Shown here: piece by piece, positions 49,518-57,680 of the stretch
Layout of the letters: every line of letters starts with the position of its first letter
How positions within the stretch are numbered: the first letter of the stretch is position 1
Assembly (NCBI GenBank): GCA_900771325.1
Contig: CAAGNN010000031.1
Coordinates: 1-64,000 of the forward strand
Direction of reading: 5' to 3'
Length of the DNA stretch: 64,000 bases
DNA from: Kiritimatiellia bacterium
GTDB taxonomy: Bacteria; Verrucomicrobiota; Kiritimatiellia; RFP12; DVOR01
Position numbers and translations under genes: made by a program
The notes under the pieces: model-generated
What the model saw: the letters and a program-made list of their open reading frames with translations, nothing else
The model's database searches: none
What the model was told of the DNA's origin: nothing

Positions 49518-50825
49518 ATGAAACAGATAGCGATGACAGTTGCGGCGGGGCTGATGTGCGCCGCATTGTGGGGCCGCGAGGTGACGCTGGGGAATGTGCT
49601 CTGCAACCCCGGCGGCCACTTCACGGTGCCGATTCTGCTCGACGATGTGAGCGATGTGGCGGCAATCTCGCTCCACATCACCTACGAGCCGACGGTGCTC
49701 GTCCTGACGGCCGTGAAGCCGGGGACGCTACGCGAGCACTTTGCCGCCGAGTTCTCGGTGGAGGAGGCGCCGGGGAGCGTGGAGATTATGACCTTTGGGC
49801 GCGGGCAATCGGCGCGGACGGTTGGCGGCTCGGTAGCCGAACTCTGCTTTACGGCGCGCCCGGGGAGCGAGGCGATGACCTCGGGCCTGACCATCGCCAA
49901 TGCGCACGTCTGGGAGCGGACAGTGACCGAGGACCTCTCGGTCAACAACCCGCTCGTGCCCAAGAGTGGCGTGCTTACCTCGGCCTCAACCGCGGCCGAC
50001 TGCCGCGCGCGGCTGGGCGAGGGGTCGCTGACGGTGGCGGCCGAGACGGCGGTGCGGGCGTTGGCGTTGGAAGCGGGCGATGCGCTCTGCCTCTCGAGCG
50101 CGCAGCGGCCCATCGTCGTAAGCGAGGCGCTGACGGCCACGGGCGCGCTCCGTCTCCTTGCGCCGGAGGGTGGCTGGACTACCGCGCGCTACGAGGTGCT
50201 CCAAGCGCCGGTCGCGGGGCTGACCCTGACGCTCGAAGACCCGCCCGAAGACTACACCCTGAGCGAAGAGACGAGCGGGGGCGTGACCACCTACGTCCTC
50301 ACCGCGAGCGTAGCGGACGAGGTGCCGATCCAATCCGAGGGCACCCTCTCGGCCGAGGACGCGCAGGGCATCCGCGCCTTGCTGGGCGACCAACTCTCCG
50401 GCGTCACGGAGATTATCGCGCAGGGCTCGCAGGAAGCCATCGAGTTGGGGGTCGACCTGGGCATTGCGCCGGAGACCACGCGCTCGGGCAGCACGCTAAC
50501 GGCCACCTTCACCCTCCCCCAACTCGCCGTCGTGGGCTTTGACCCCCAGAGCGGCATCATCAGAGTCCGCGTCGAACCTGGCGAAGGGAGCCTCATCAAA
50601 GGGACCATTGTCACCGGCGTGCTGCACGTACACGGAGCCGAGACGCTGGGCGGCACGTGGAGCGAGCTGCCTGAGATCACCGTCGATTTAAGTGCGTATC
50701 AATCTGCCGAGACGCTCGGAGAGTTTCAGGTGACGGCGCAATTGGGGTGCCACACCTTCATCAAAGTCATTGCCGGGCGTAGCTCGGCCCTCACCCCATC
50801 CACATCGGAAGGAACCCAAGAATGA
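49518..50825 (+). CDS. Secreted cohesin-domain protein (435 aa)
   Basis: The signal peptide covers residues 1-19 (IAMTVAAGLMCAALWG). Residues ~20-140 look like a cohesin domain (FTVPILLDDVSDVAAISLHI, then VGGSVAELCF), the fold that binds dockerins. The remaining ~290 residues contain an unassigned beta-rich region, a helical linker (AEDAQGIRALLGDQLSG) and a C-terminal domain. It starts 12 nt after the dockerin-bearing gene, with AGAGGAGAG upstream, and its last 4 nt overlap the OMP gene (ATGA). A binding partnership with the dockerin of the preceding protein is an inference from adjacency and domain type. Confidence 0.78.
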   Translation: MKQIAMTVAAGLMCAALWGREVTLGNVLCNPGGHFTVPILLDDVSDVAAISLHITYEPTVLVLTAVKPGTLREHFAAEFSVEEAPGSVEIMTFGRGQSARTVGGSVAELCFTARPGSEAMTSGLTIANAHVWERTVTEDLSVNNPLVPKSGVLTSASTAADCRARLGEGSLTVAAETAVRALALEAGDALCLSSAQRPIVVSEALTATGALRLLAPEGGWTTARYEVLQAPVAGLTLTLEDPPEDYTLSEETSGGVTTYVLTASVADEVPIQSEGTLSAEDAQGIRALLGDQLSGVTEIIAQGSQEAIELGVDLGIAPETTRSGSTLTATFTLPQLAVVGFDPQSGIIRVRVEPGEGSLIKGTIVTGVLHVHGAETLGGTWSELPEITVDLSAYQSAETLGEFQVTAQLGCHTFIKVIAGRSSALTPSTSEGTQE

Positions 50826-51565
50826 AGTCTCCCCTCCTCCTCGCCGCCCTGGCGGCAAGCACCCTGATGGCCGCCCCCGCCACGCTCCAGACCGCTGAGC
50901 GCGATAACGCCGGCAGCTTCTTCTCCTTCAAGGACGAAGACTGGAGCTCGCGCATTCGCCTGACGGCCGACGGCTACGGCAACTTCGGCTCCAAGATGGA
51001 ACTCTCCGACCCCGCGGCAAGCACCCACGGAGACCTTTACGGCACGCGCTTGGATCTGCAGCTCAAGCTCTACACAAAGGAGCGCTTTAACCTCTGGGTT
51101 GGCCTCGGCGGCAGTTGGACCCCCGATCAGGAGTTCGGCACCTACGCCGAAGACTACAGCGATCCGGGTGTCTACACCGAAACTCTCAGCGGCAAGATGG
51201 AAGTGCGCGACTACGCCTTGCGCGCAATGGTCGTGCCCGAATGGCAGCTGCTCGACCCTCTGGCCCTGGGTTTGCGTCTGGGCGTGGAACTCGGCCATAC
51301 CAAGGCCAAGTTCTCCGAACACTGGAGCTACACCGACATTGGTGGCACTGAGAACGATAGCTGGGACTTCGAGAACAGTGAAACCCTCGTGCGCGGCATC
51401 GTTGGCCTCTAAGCCACTTGGATGTTTACCGAACACCTCGGCCTGACTGCCTACGGCGAAGGGCAATTTGGGCAGGATATGGACCTGGAAATCGATGGCG
51501 AAAAGTTCGGCACCTTGAAGGGGACCGCCTTCGAAGCCGGCATTGGCCTCACCTGGCAGTTCTAA
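50822..51565 (+). pseudogene. Outer-membrane beta-barrel protein interrupted by an in-frame TAA
   Basis: The reading frame has a signal peptide (KSPLLLAALAASTLMAAPA) and alternating beta-strands typical of an OmpA-like or porin-like barrel of about 25 kDa. It stops at TAA (51410-51412, codon 197), yet the same frame continues without any shift for 50 more codons (ATWMFTEHLGLTAYGEGQFG...) to a proper OMP ending GIGLTWQF at 51565. The terminal aromatic residue is the usual BAM-recognition signal and would be lost in the 196-residue product. Options are a nonsense mutation, stop-codon read-through or a sequencing error. It is the last gene of the surface operon, directly before its terminator. 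Confidence 0.75.
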
Positions 51566-51584
51566 TTTCTTCTCCACACGCCTT

Positions 51585-51620
51585 TGCTCCGCCTGGCTTT
51601 CCCCAGGGCGGAGCACTTTT
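51585..51620 (+). terminator. Terminator of the cohesin/OMP surface operon
   Basis: TGCTCCGCCTGG and CCAGGGCGGAGCA pair around a CTTTC loop with one bulge, followed by CTTTTAT. It lies 20 bp after the full-length OMP stop, consistent with the longer reading frame being the ancestral gene. Confidence 0.75.
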
Positions 51621-51664
51621 ATATCGCAAAGCGTCTTGGAGCGTTTCACGCACGGAGCGAAGTG

Positions 51665-51673
51665 TGCTATGAT
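51665..51673 (+). promoter_or_regulatory. Extended -10 promoter of the DUF362 operon
   Basis: TGCTATGAT matches the extended -10 form seen at 28338 and 29544. The leader is ~20 nt and contains AAAAGGAG before the ATG at 51698. Confidence 0.55.
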
Positions 51674-51697
51674 TATGGGTAGCAAAAGGAGTTTGCG

Positions 51698-52606
51698 ATG
51701 AATAGACGAGACTTTCTGAGTGCGATGGCCGGGGCGGCGGTGGCGTTGCCGGCGTTGGCGGTGGAGGGCGAAGCGAAGGCGAAGTCCACCGTGGCGGTGG
51801 TGCGCAAGGGCTCGCCCGTGGAGATGTTCCGGCGCGGGATTGCCGCGTTGGGCGGGATTACGGCCTTTGTGAAGCCCGGGCAGAAGGTGGTCATCAAGCC
51901 GAACATTGGCTGGGACCGCACGCCGGAGTATGCCGCGAACACGAACCCCGAACTGGTGGGCGAGATTGTGCGCGAGTGTCTGGCGGCCGGGGCGGCGGAG
52001 GTGAAGGTCTTTGACCACACCTGCAACGCCTGGCGTAAGTGCTACGAGCACTCCGGGATTGCTGCGGCGGTCGAGGCGGCCGGCGGGCAGATGGTCGAGG
52101 CGCACGAGGAGCGCCACTACCGAGCGCAGGCGCGCGCGCAGGCCGGTAGTATGAAGAAGGCTAAGATCCACGCGGCCATTCTGGAGGCCGATGTCTTCAT
52201 CAACGTGCCCATCCTCAAGAACCACGGAGGGGCCAAGATGACCGCCGGGCTCAAGAACTTTATGGGACTGGTCTGGGACCGGCAGTTTATGCACCGCCAC
52301 AACCTGGCCCAGTGCATCGCCGATGCCGCGCTCTACCGTAAGCCCGACCTGACGGTCATTGATGCCTACCGTACGATGCAGACCAACGGTCCGCTGGGGG
52401 TGGGTCTGGGCGATGTGCGCGAGCCGCACTACCAGATCCTCTCGCGCGACATCGTGGCCGCCGACACCCTGGCCACCAAGCTCCTGCGCTTCCCGCTGGA
52501 GTCGGTGCCCTACATTGCCCTGGCCGCCAAGCACGGTCTGGGCACAAACGATGAAAAGCAGATGGAAATCGTGCGCTTGGAGGCCACGGAGGAGGCTCAG
52601 GCGTGA
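51698..52606 (+). CDS. DUF362-family protein with twin-arginine signal (302 aa)
   Basis: The N-terminus NRRDFLSAMAGAAVALPALA is a Tat-type signal, implying export of a folded, possibly cofactor-bearing protein. The rest matches the DUF362 pattern: VVIKPNIGWDRTPE, NTNPELVGEIVREC, AEVKVFDHTCNAWRKCYEHSG and INVPILKNHGGAKMTAGLKNFMG. DUF362 domains are often associated with ferredoxins, but here the clusters are in the next gene. The stop overlaps the GTG of the polyferredoxin gene, so the two are coupled. The biochemical function is unknown; a role in an extracytoplasmic redox process is inference. Confidence 0.85.
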   Translation: MNRRDFLSAMAGAAVALPALAVEGEAKAKSTVAVVRKGSPVEMFRRGIAALGGITAFVKPGQKVVIKPNIGWDRTPEYAANTNPELVGEIVRECLAAGAAEVKVFDHTCNAWRKCYEHSGIAAAVEAAGGQMVEAHEERHYRAQARAQAGSMKKAKIHAAILEADVFINVPILKNHGGAKMTAGLKNFMGLVWDRQFMHRHNLAQCIADAALYRKPDLTVIDAYRTMQTNGPLGVGLGDVREPHYQILSRDIVAADTLATKLLRFPLESVPYIALAAKHGLGTNDEKQMEIVRLEATEEAQA

Positions 52607-53997
52607 AGCTGCCGCGCGCGCTCTATCCGCTGCGCCTAGCGCTGGCCGCCCTCTCGCTGGCCCTCACCACCCTCGCCTTCGGCTTTGCCGGGGACGCGCT
52701 GACCTTCCTGGTCAAGGCGCAGTTCGGCCCGGCGCTGATGTCGGTGGGTGCACACCTGGCCGTGACTGGAGGGCTCTGCGTGGCGCTGTGGCTCTTGGCG
52801 ACGCTCTGCTTTGGGCGGCTCTTCTGCTCGATTGGCTGCCCGCTGGGGATTGCGCAGGATCTGCTCGGCGCGCTCTTCTTCTGGCGCAAAAACCGGCCGC
52901 AACCGCAGTGGGTGGCCTTGCGCAAGGGGCTGGGCGTGGCGGTATGGTCGGCCGCGCTCTTGGGCGGATGGACGCTCGGGCTGCGCTTTCTGGAACCGTG
53001 GACGCTCTTTGGGGCCATCCTCTCGGGGGCGTGGTTGCCGGCGGTGGTGATTGCCGCTGCGGTCTACTGGCGGCGGCGCAGCTTCTGCAACACGCTCTGC
53101 CCGGTGGGCGCGCTCTTGGCGTGCGGGGCCGCGATGGCACCGGCGGGGTTGCGCTTCGGGGAGAAGTGCATTTGCTGCGGCAAGTGCGTGAAGGTCTGCC
53201 CCACAGGCTGCCTCGATCCGCAACAGGGCGTGGTGGATAACGGGCGCTGCGTGCGCTGTATGGCGTGCGTGAAGGCCTGCCCGGTGGGTGCGATTGAGTT
53301 TGGACGCAACCCGGGCTTTCGGATGCCCGAGCGGCGGCGGTTGGTGCGCGCAGGGCTCTGCCTCCTGGGCGGCGGCGTGGTCGGGCTCCTGGCCCGCAAG
53401 GCCCTGCCGCTCTACAGCGCCTACGGGCCGCGGGCGCGCGTGGCGCAGGAGGGCATCTACCCGCCCGGCGCCGGGTCGCGTCAGCGTTTCCTGAGCAAGT
53501 GCACCGACTGCCGGCTCTGCATTCAGCACTGCGTGGGGCAGGTCATCCAGCCGGCGGGCACCTTCGGCGCCGTCCACCTCACCTTCGAGAACGGGATGTG
53601 CGAGTTCAACTGCAAGCGCTGTACGGAGGTCTGCCCCACCGGCGCGTTGGTGCCGATGGCGTTGGCCCAGAAGCAGCGCACGCGCTTGGGGCTGGCGGAG
53701 GTTAACCTCTCGCTCTGCGTGGCGGCCAAGCGCGGCTTCGAGTGCGGGGCGTGCGCCGAGCATTGCCCCACCGGCGCGTTGCGGATGAAGGAGGATGCCC
53801 GAGGCGTACGCATCCCGGTGCTCGATTCGCGGCTGTGCATCGGCTGTGGGAGTTGCGAGCATCCGTGCCCGGTGCGGCCTATCAAGGCGGTGCGCGTGTG
53901 GCCGATTGAGGTGCAGGTGCAGGCCGCCGACCCGGCGGAGATCTTCCGCCCCGAGGCTGAACCCGACACCGCCGCCGGCGACGATTGGCTGATTTAA
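52603..53997 (+). CDS. Membrane-anchored polyferredoxin, NapH/NapG-like fusion (464 aa)
   Basis: The N-terminal ~175 residues hold four to five transmembrane helices and two NapH/NosR-type CxxxCP motifs (FCSIGCPLG and FCNTLCPVG). Two classical 4Fe-4S motifs follow (CICCGKCVKVCP, CVRCMACVKACP), then one more hydrophobic helix (~250-270). The last part has four cysteine clusters (CTDCRLCIQHC, CKRCTEVCP, CGACAEHCP, CIGCGSCEHPCP) resembling NapG/MauM. It therefore looks like an electron conduit from the quinone pool to a periplasmic partner, probably the Tat-exported DUF362 protein encoded upstream. The GTG start overlaps that gene's stop by 4 nt (GTGA). No terminal reductase is in the window. 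Confidence 0.85.
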   Translation: MKLPRALYPLRLALAALSLALTTLAFGFAGDALTFLVKAQFGPALMSVGAHLAVTGGLCVALWLLATLCFGRLFCSIGCPLGIAQDLLGALFFWRKNRPQPQWVALRKGLGVAVWSAALLGGWTLGLRFLEPWTLFGAILSGAWLPAVVIAAAVYWRRRSFCNTLCPVGALLACGAAMAPAGLRFGEKCICCGKCVKVCPTGCLDPQQGVVDNGRCVRCMACVKACPVGAIEFGRNPGFRMPERRRLVRAGLCLLGGGVVGLLARKALPLYSAYGPRARVAQEGIYPPGAGSRQRFLSKCTDCRLCIQHCVGQVIQPAGTFGAVHLTFENGMCEFNCKRCTEVCPTGALVPMALAQKQRTRLGLAEVNLSLCVAAKRGFECGACAEHCPTGALRMKEDARGVRIPVLDSRLCIGCGSCEHPCPVRPIKAVRVWPIEVQVQAADPAEIFRPEAEPDTAAGDDWLI

Positions 53998-54019
53998 TGA
54001 ACTTCTCCGCGTGGTGTGT

Positions 54020-54025
54020 TAGAAT
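54020..54025 (+). promoter_or_regulatory. -10 element of the walJ-like operon (near-leaderless)
   Basis: TAGAAT ends 9 nt before the ATG at 54035. The intervening sequence has no Shine-Dalgarno site, so the mRNA should be leaderless or have only 2-3 leader nucleotides. Confidence 0.5.
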
Positions 54026-54034
54026 AGACGCGCT

Positions 54035-54823
54035 ATGAGATTTTGCGTATTGGCTTCCGGGAGTGCTGGCAACGCCACCTATGTTGAGAGCGAGGGCGTG
54101 CGGCTGTTGATTGATGCAGGGATTTCCTGCCGGGCGATTGAGCGCCACTTGGCCGACTTGAAGATCGACCCCGACAGTCTCGACGGCATTCTCGTCACCC
54201 ACGAACACAACGACCACGTAAGCGGACTCTACCGCTTTGCCACCAAGCACGGGACGGCCGTCTATGCCAACGAGGGCACGGCGGAGGTCATCGAGCGGCA
54301 GGCGCGGAAGGCCAAGCAGCCGGTGCCGGAGTTCGCCCTCTTCCAATCGTGCGTGCCCTTCGCGCTAGGCGACTTGGTCGTCCAGCCGGTGCGCATTAGC
54401 CACGACACCGCCGAGCCGGTGGCCTACACCCTCACCGCCGAAGCCGGTGCCAAGCTCGGCTATTTCACCGACCTCGGCTACGCCTCGCAGGAGGTCGTCA
54501 CCGCATTGCAGGGGTGCGAGGCCTTGATTCTGGAATCGAACCACGACCTGCAAATGCTGCGTACCTCCGGCCGGCCTTACGACCTCGTTTCGCGCATCTC
54601 CGGGAAGTCCGGACACCTCTCCAACGACCAGGCGTGCGACCTGATGCGCGCGGCCTGCCCCGAGACCCTGCGCCAACTCGTCCTGGCCCACCTCTCGCGC
54701 GACTGCAACGAGCCGGCCGTGGCCCGTTATCAGATGGCCCAGACCCTCAAGGAGCTTGGCCGCGAGGGTGTCGCGCTGGCCGTGGCGCAGCAGTCGGCCC
54801 CGTTGGAGGTGATGACATGGTAG
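54035..54823 (+). CDS. Metallo-beta-lactamase-fold hydrolase, YycJ/WalJ type (262 aa)
   Basis: The metal-binding THEHNDH (H56, H58, D60, H61) with N-terminal CVLASGSAGNATY and GVRLLIDAGIS is the hallmark of the YycJ/WalJ subgroup, cytoplasmic nucleases or phosphodiesterases linked to DNA repair and cell-wall signalling in Firmicutes. Later ligands are visible in SHDTAEPVAY, GYFTDLGYAS, ESNHD and LAHLSRDCNEP. Length is typical. The stop overlaps the adenine deaminase start by 7 nt. No WalK/WalR genes are nearby. Confidence 0.88.
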   Translation: MRFCVLASGSAGNATYVESEGVRLLIDAGISCRAIERHLADLKIDPDSLDGILVTHEHNDHVSGLYRFATKHGTAVYANEGTAEVIERQARKAKQPVPEFALFQSCVPFALGDLVVQPVRISHDTAEPVAYTLTAEAGAKLGYFTDLGYASQEVVTALQGCEALILESNHDLQMLRTSGRPYDLVSRISGKSGHLSNDQACDLMRAACPETLRQLVLAHLSRDCNEPAVARYQMAQTLKELGREGVALAVAQQSAPLEVMTW

Positions 54824-56478
54824 ACGCAACGATGACGCCAGCGCAGTTGGCCCGGCAGATTGCCGTGGCCCTGGGGGAGGAGCCGGCCGATGTGGTCATT
54901 CGCGGGGGGCGGGTCTTCGACCTAGTCACCGGAGAGTTGCGTCGGGCCGATGTGGCCATTGCCGGGGAGATGATTGTCGGCCTGGGGGAGGGCTACGAGG
55001 CCCGCGAGGTTGTCGAGGCCGAGGGGCTGACCCTAGTGCCGGGCTTCGTTGATGCCCACTGCCATATCGAGTCCTCCCTCGTGGTGCCCTACGCTTGGGA
55101 GGAGGCTGTGCTGATGCGCGGGACCGTGGCGGCGGTCTGTGACCCGCACGAGCTCGCCAACGTCTGCGGCTCGGCGGCGATTGACTTCTTCCGCCGCGCC
55201 GCCGAGGGGATGGTGATGCACCTGCAGGTCCAGGCGAGCTCCTGCGTGCCTGCCCTGCCCAGCGAGGAGGCCGGGGCGCGTCTGGGTGCGGAGACCCTGG
55301 CACCCTACGCGGCGGCCGGCCTCTCCTTGGCCGAGATGATGAATGTGCCCGGCGTCTTGGGGCGCGACCCCGAGGTGCTTGCCAAACTCGCGGCCTTCTC
55401 GGGGCGGCCGATTGACGGTCACGCCCCCTGCCTCTCCGGGCGCGCACTCGATGGCTACCTGGCCGCCGGCATCTCAAACGACCACGAATGCTCGACTGTC
55501 GACGAGGCGCTCGAGAAGTTGCGCCGGGGCATGACCCTCTTCCTCCGGGCCGGCAGCGTGGGGCGGGACCTCGCGCGGTTGGCCCCCCTCCTCACCCTGA
55601 CCCATTGCGACCACCTCTGCCTCTGCACCGACGACCGCGACCCGCTGGACATCCACGAGCATGGGCATCTGGACGCAGCCATCCGCCAGGCCATCGCCCT
55701 GGGGTGCGACCCGCTGGCCGTCTACCGCGCGGCCTCCCTCTCGCCTGCCCGGCACTTCGGTTGGCGTCGGCGCGGCTTGGTGGCCCCGGGCTACGCGGCC
55801 GACATCGTCTTGGTCTCGGACCTGGCCGAGTGCCGCGTGGCCGGCGTGCTCTGCCGGGGGCGGATCGTCGATCCCGAACGCTTCGAGCAGCGTCCGCCCT
55901 GCCCCGTTCCCGAGGCCTTCCACGGCTCGGTCAAGATGCGCACCGTCTCGGCGGCCGACTTCGCTCCGCCCGAGCCGGGTCCGGCCATCGGCGTGCGCGA
56001 GGGTTCACTCCTGACGGACGCGGTGGCGTGGTCGGCGGCTCAGGCGAGCGGGGACCTGGCGGTGGCGGCCTTGATTGAGCGCCACGGCGGCTCCGGGCGC
56101 ATTGGCCGCGCCTGGGTGACGGGCTTTGGGTTGAAGCGCGGCGCGCTGGCCTCGACCGTGGGGCACGACTCGCACAACCTCTGCGTGGTCGGCACCACCC
56201 CCGAGGAGATGGCCCTGGCCGCCAATGCCGTGCGCGATTGCGGCGGCGGCTTTGCCGTGGTGATCGAGGGGCGCGTGGCGGCCTCGTTGCCCCTGCCGGT
56301 GGGTGGCCTAATGAGCGAGCGCCCGGCCGCCGAGGTGGCCGACGCCCTCGCCGAATTGCGTGCAGCCGCCCAAAAGACCGGCACGGTCCTAGAAAACCCC
56401 TTCCTCTCGCTGGCCTTCCTGCCCCTGCCGGTCATTCCGGCGGCGCGGTTGACGCTCGGCGGGTTTCAAGCCCTTTAA
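54817..56478 (+). CDS. ade: Adenine deaminase (553 aa)
   Basis: It converts adenine to hypoxanthine and ammonia in purine salvage (cytoplasmic amidohydrolase-fold enzyme of the Ade/AdeC family). Metal-site motifs are VDAHCHIESS and CDPHE, then GHAPCLSG, ISNDHECST and TDDRDP; the C-terminal domain carries VGHDSHNLCVVG. Length is slightly below the usual ~570. The ATG at 54817 has GGAGGTGATG upstream, overlaps the preceding gene by 7 nt, and gives the expected N-terminus (VVIRGGRVFDLVTGE); the longer frame extension is a shadow of the upstream gene. The aminotransferase gene starts 11 nt later. Confidence 0.92.
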   Translation: MVDATMTPAQLARQIAVALGEEPADVVIRGGRVFDLVTGELRRADVAIAGEMIVGLGEGYEAREVVEAEGLTLVPGFVDAHCHIESSLVVPYAWEEAVLMRGTVAAVCDPHELANVCGSAAIDFFRRAAEGMVMHLQVQASSCVPALPSEEAGARLGAETLAPYAAAGLSLAEMMNVPGVLGRDPEVLAKLAAFSGRPIDGHAPCLSGRALDGYLAAGISNDHECSTVDEALEKLRRGMTLFLRAGSVGRDLARLAPLLTLTHCDHLCLCTDDRDPLDIHEHGHLDAAIRQAIALGCDPLAVYRAASLSPARHFGWRRRGLVAPGYAADIVLVSDLAECRVAGVLCRGRIVDPERFEQRPPCPVPEAFHGSVKMRTVSAADFAPPEPGPAIGVREGSLLTDAVAWSAAQASGDLAVAALIERHGGSGRIGRAWVTGFGLKRGALASTVGHDSHNLCVVGTTPEEMALAANAVRDCGGGFAVVIEGRVAASLPLPVGGLMSERPAAEVADALAELRAAAQKTGTVLENPFLSLAFLPLPVIPAARLTLGGFQAL

Positions 56479-56489
56479 GGAGCACACCT

Positions 56490-57677
56490 ATGAAGCGACT
56501 GATTGCAAGCGACATCGCCCAAGCGATGGCGAATGCCTCGTGGATTCGCCGGATGTTCGAGGCCGGGCTGGAGATGAAGCAACGCCTCGGCGCCGACCGC
56601 GTCTTCGACTTCTCCCTCGGCAACCCCGATGTGCCGCCGCCGGCGAAGGCGCGCGAAGTCCTCCACGCCCTGGCCGACGACGCGGTCCGCCCCTGCGGCC
56701 TGGGTTATATGCCCAACGCCGGCTTGCCGACCTTCCGCGCGGCCCTGGCCGAGAAGTTGACCCGCGAGCAGGGCGTGGCGCTCCAAGGGCAACACCTCAT
56801 CGTCACCGTGGGCGCGGCCGGGGCGCTCGTCACCTTCTTCCGGACTGTCCTTGAGGCGGGCGACGAGGTGGTCGTGCCGGCCCCCTACTTCGTGGAATAC
56901 GGCTTCTACTGCGGCCACTTCGGCGGGCAGCTCCGCCCGGTGCCGATGCAAGGGCCGGACTTCGCGCTGGATGTTGACGCGCTGCTTGCGGCCATAACCG
57001 AGCGCACGCGCGTCATCCTCCTCAACTCGCCGAACAACCCCACTGGCGCCATCTACTCCGCCGACGCCCTCGCGCGTTTGGCCAAAGCGGTCGACGCACT
57101 CAACGCAACGCGCGAGCGTCCGATCTTCATCCTCTCCGACGAGCCTTACCGCCTCTTCGCCTTCGACGGTGCCACCGTGCCGCCCGTCCTCGCCCTCTCG
57201 CCCTACGCGGTGGTCCTGGGCTCCTTCTCCAAGAGCCTCTCGCTGGCGGGCGAGCGCATCGGCTACATCTCCGTCAACTCCGCATTGGACGGGGCCAACA
57301 CCCTCCTCGCCGCCCTCACGATGACCAACCGAACCCTCGGTTACGTCAACGCGCCCATCCTCGGCCAAAAGCTCGCCCTCGGCCTCCTGAATGAGCAGGT
57401 CGACCTCTCCATCTACGACGCGCGCCGCCTGGCGATGGCCCGCGTTCTGCGCGAGGCCGGCCTCACCTTCGCCCTCCCCCGCGGCGCCTTCTACTTCTTC
57501 CCGCAAGCCCCCGGCGGCGACGATGTGGCCTTCTGCAACCGCCTCCTCGAGCAGGGCATCATCGCCGTGCCCGGGCGCGGCTTTGGGATGAGCGGCTACA
57601 TCCGCCTCTGCTGCGCGGTCGACCTCGCCATTATCGAGCGTTCGGCCGAGGCCTGGAAGCGCGCGATGCAGGGCTAA
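56490..57677 (+). CDS. Class I/II PLP-dependent aminotransferase (395 aa)
   Basis: This is a fold-type I aminotransferase of the aspartate-aminotransferase-like group. The PLP lysine lies in GSFSKSLSLAGERIGY. The NSPNNPTGAIYS motif, the SDEPYRLF segment (PLP-binding Asp and Tyr) and the C-terminal arginine in GYIRLCCAV, which binds the substrate carboxylate, are all present. Substrate specificity cannot be read from sequence. AAGGAG lies 10 nt before the ATG. It is placed between ade and rsmB with short gaps (11 and 3 nt), so co-transcription is likely but functionally unexplained. Confidence 0.88.
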   Translation: MKRLIASDIAQAMANASWIRRMFEAGLEMKQRLGADRVFDFSLGNPDVPPPAKAREVLHALADDAVRPCGLGYMPNAGLPTFRAALAEKLTREQGVALQGQHLIVTVGAAGALVTFFRTVLEAGDEVVVPAPYFVEYGFYCGHFGGQLRPVPMQGPDFALDVDALLAAITERTRVILLNSPNNPTGAIYSADALARLAKAVDALNATRERPIFILSDEPYRLFAFDGATVPPVLALSPYAVVLGSFSKSLSLAGERIGYISVNSALDGANTLLAALTMTNRTLGYVNAPILGQKLALGLLNEQVDLSIYDARRLAMARVLREAGLTFALPRGAFYFFPQAPGGDDVAFCNRLLEQGIIAVPGRGFGMSGYIRLCCAVDLAIIERSAEAWKRAMQG

Positions 57678-57680
57678 CCG

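Noticed and set aside
51673..52606. Antisense frame across the OMP and DUF362 genes (50726-52534)
   Set aside because: It crosses two promoters and a terminator and has a low-complexity His/Arg/Gly composition.
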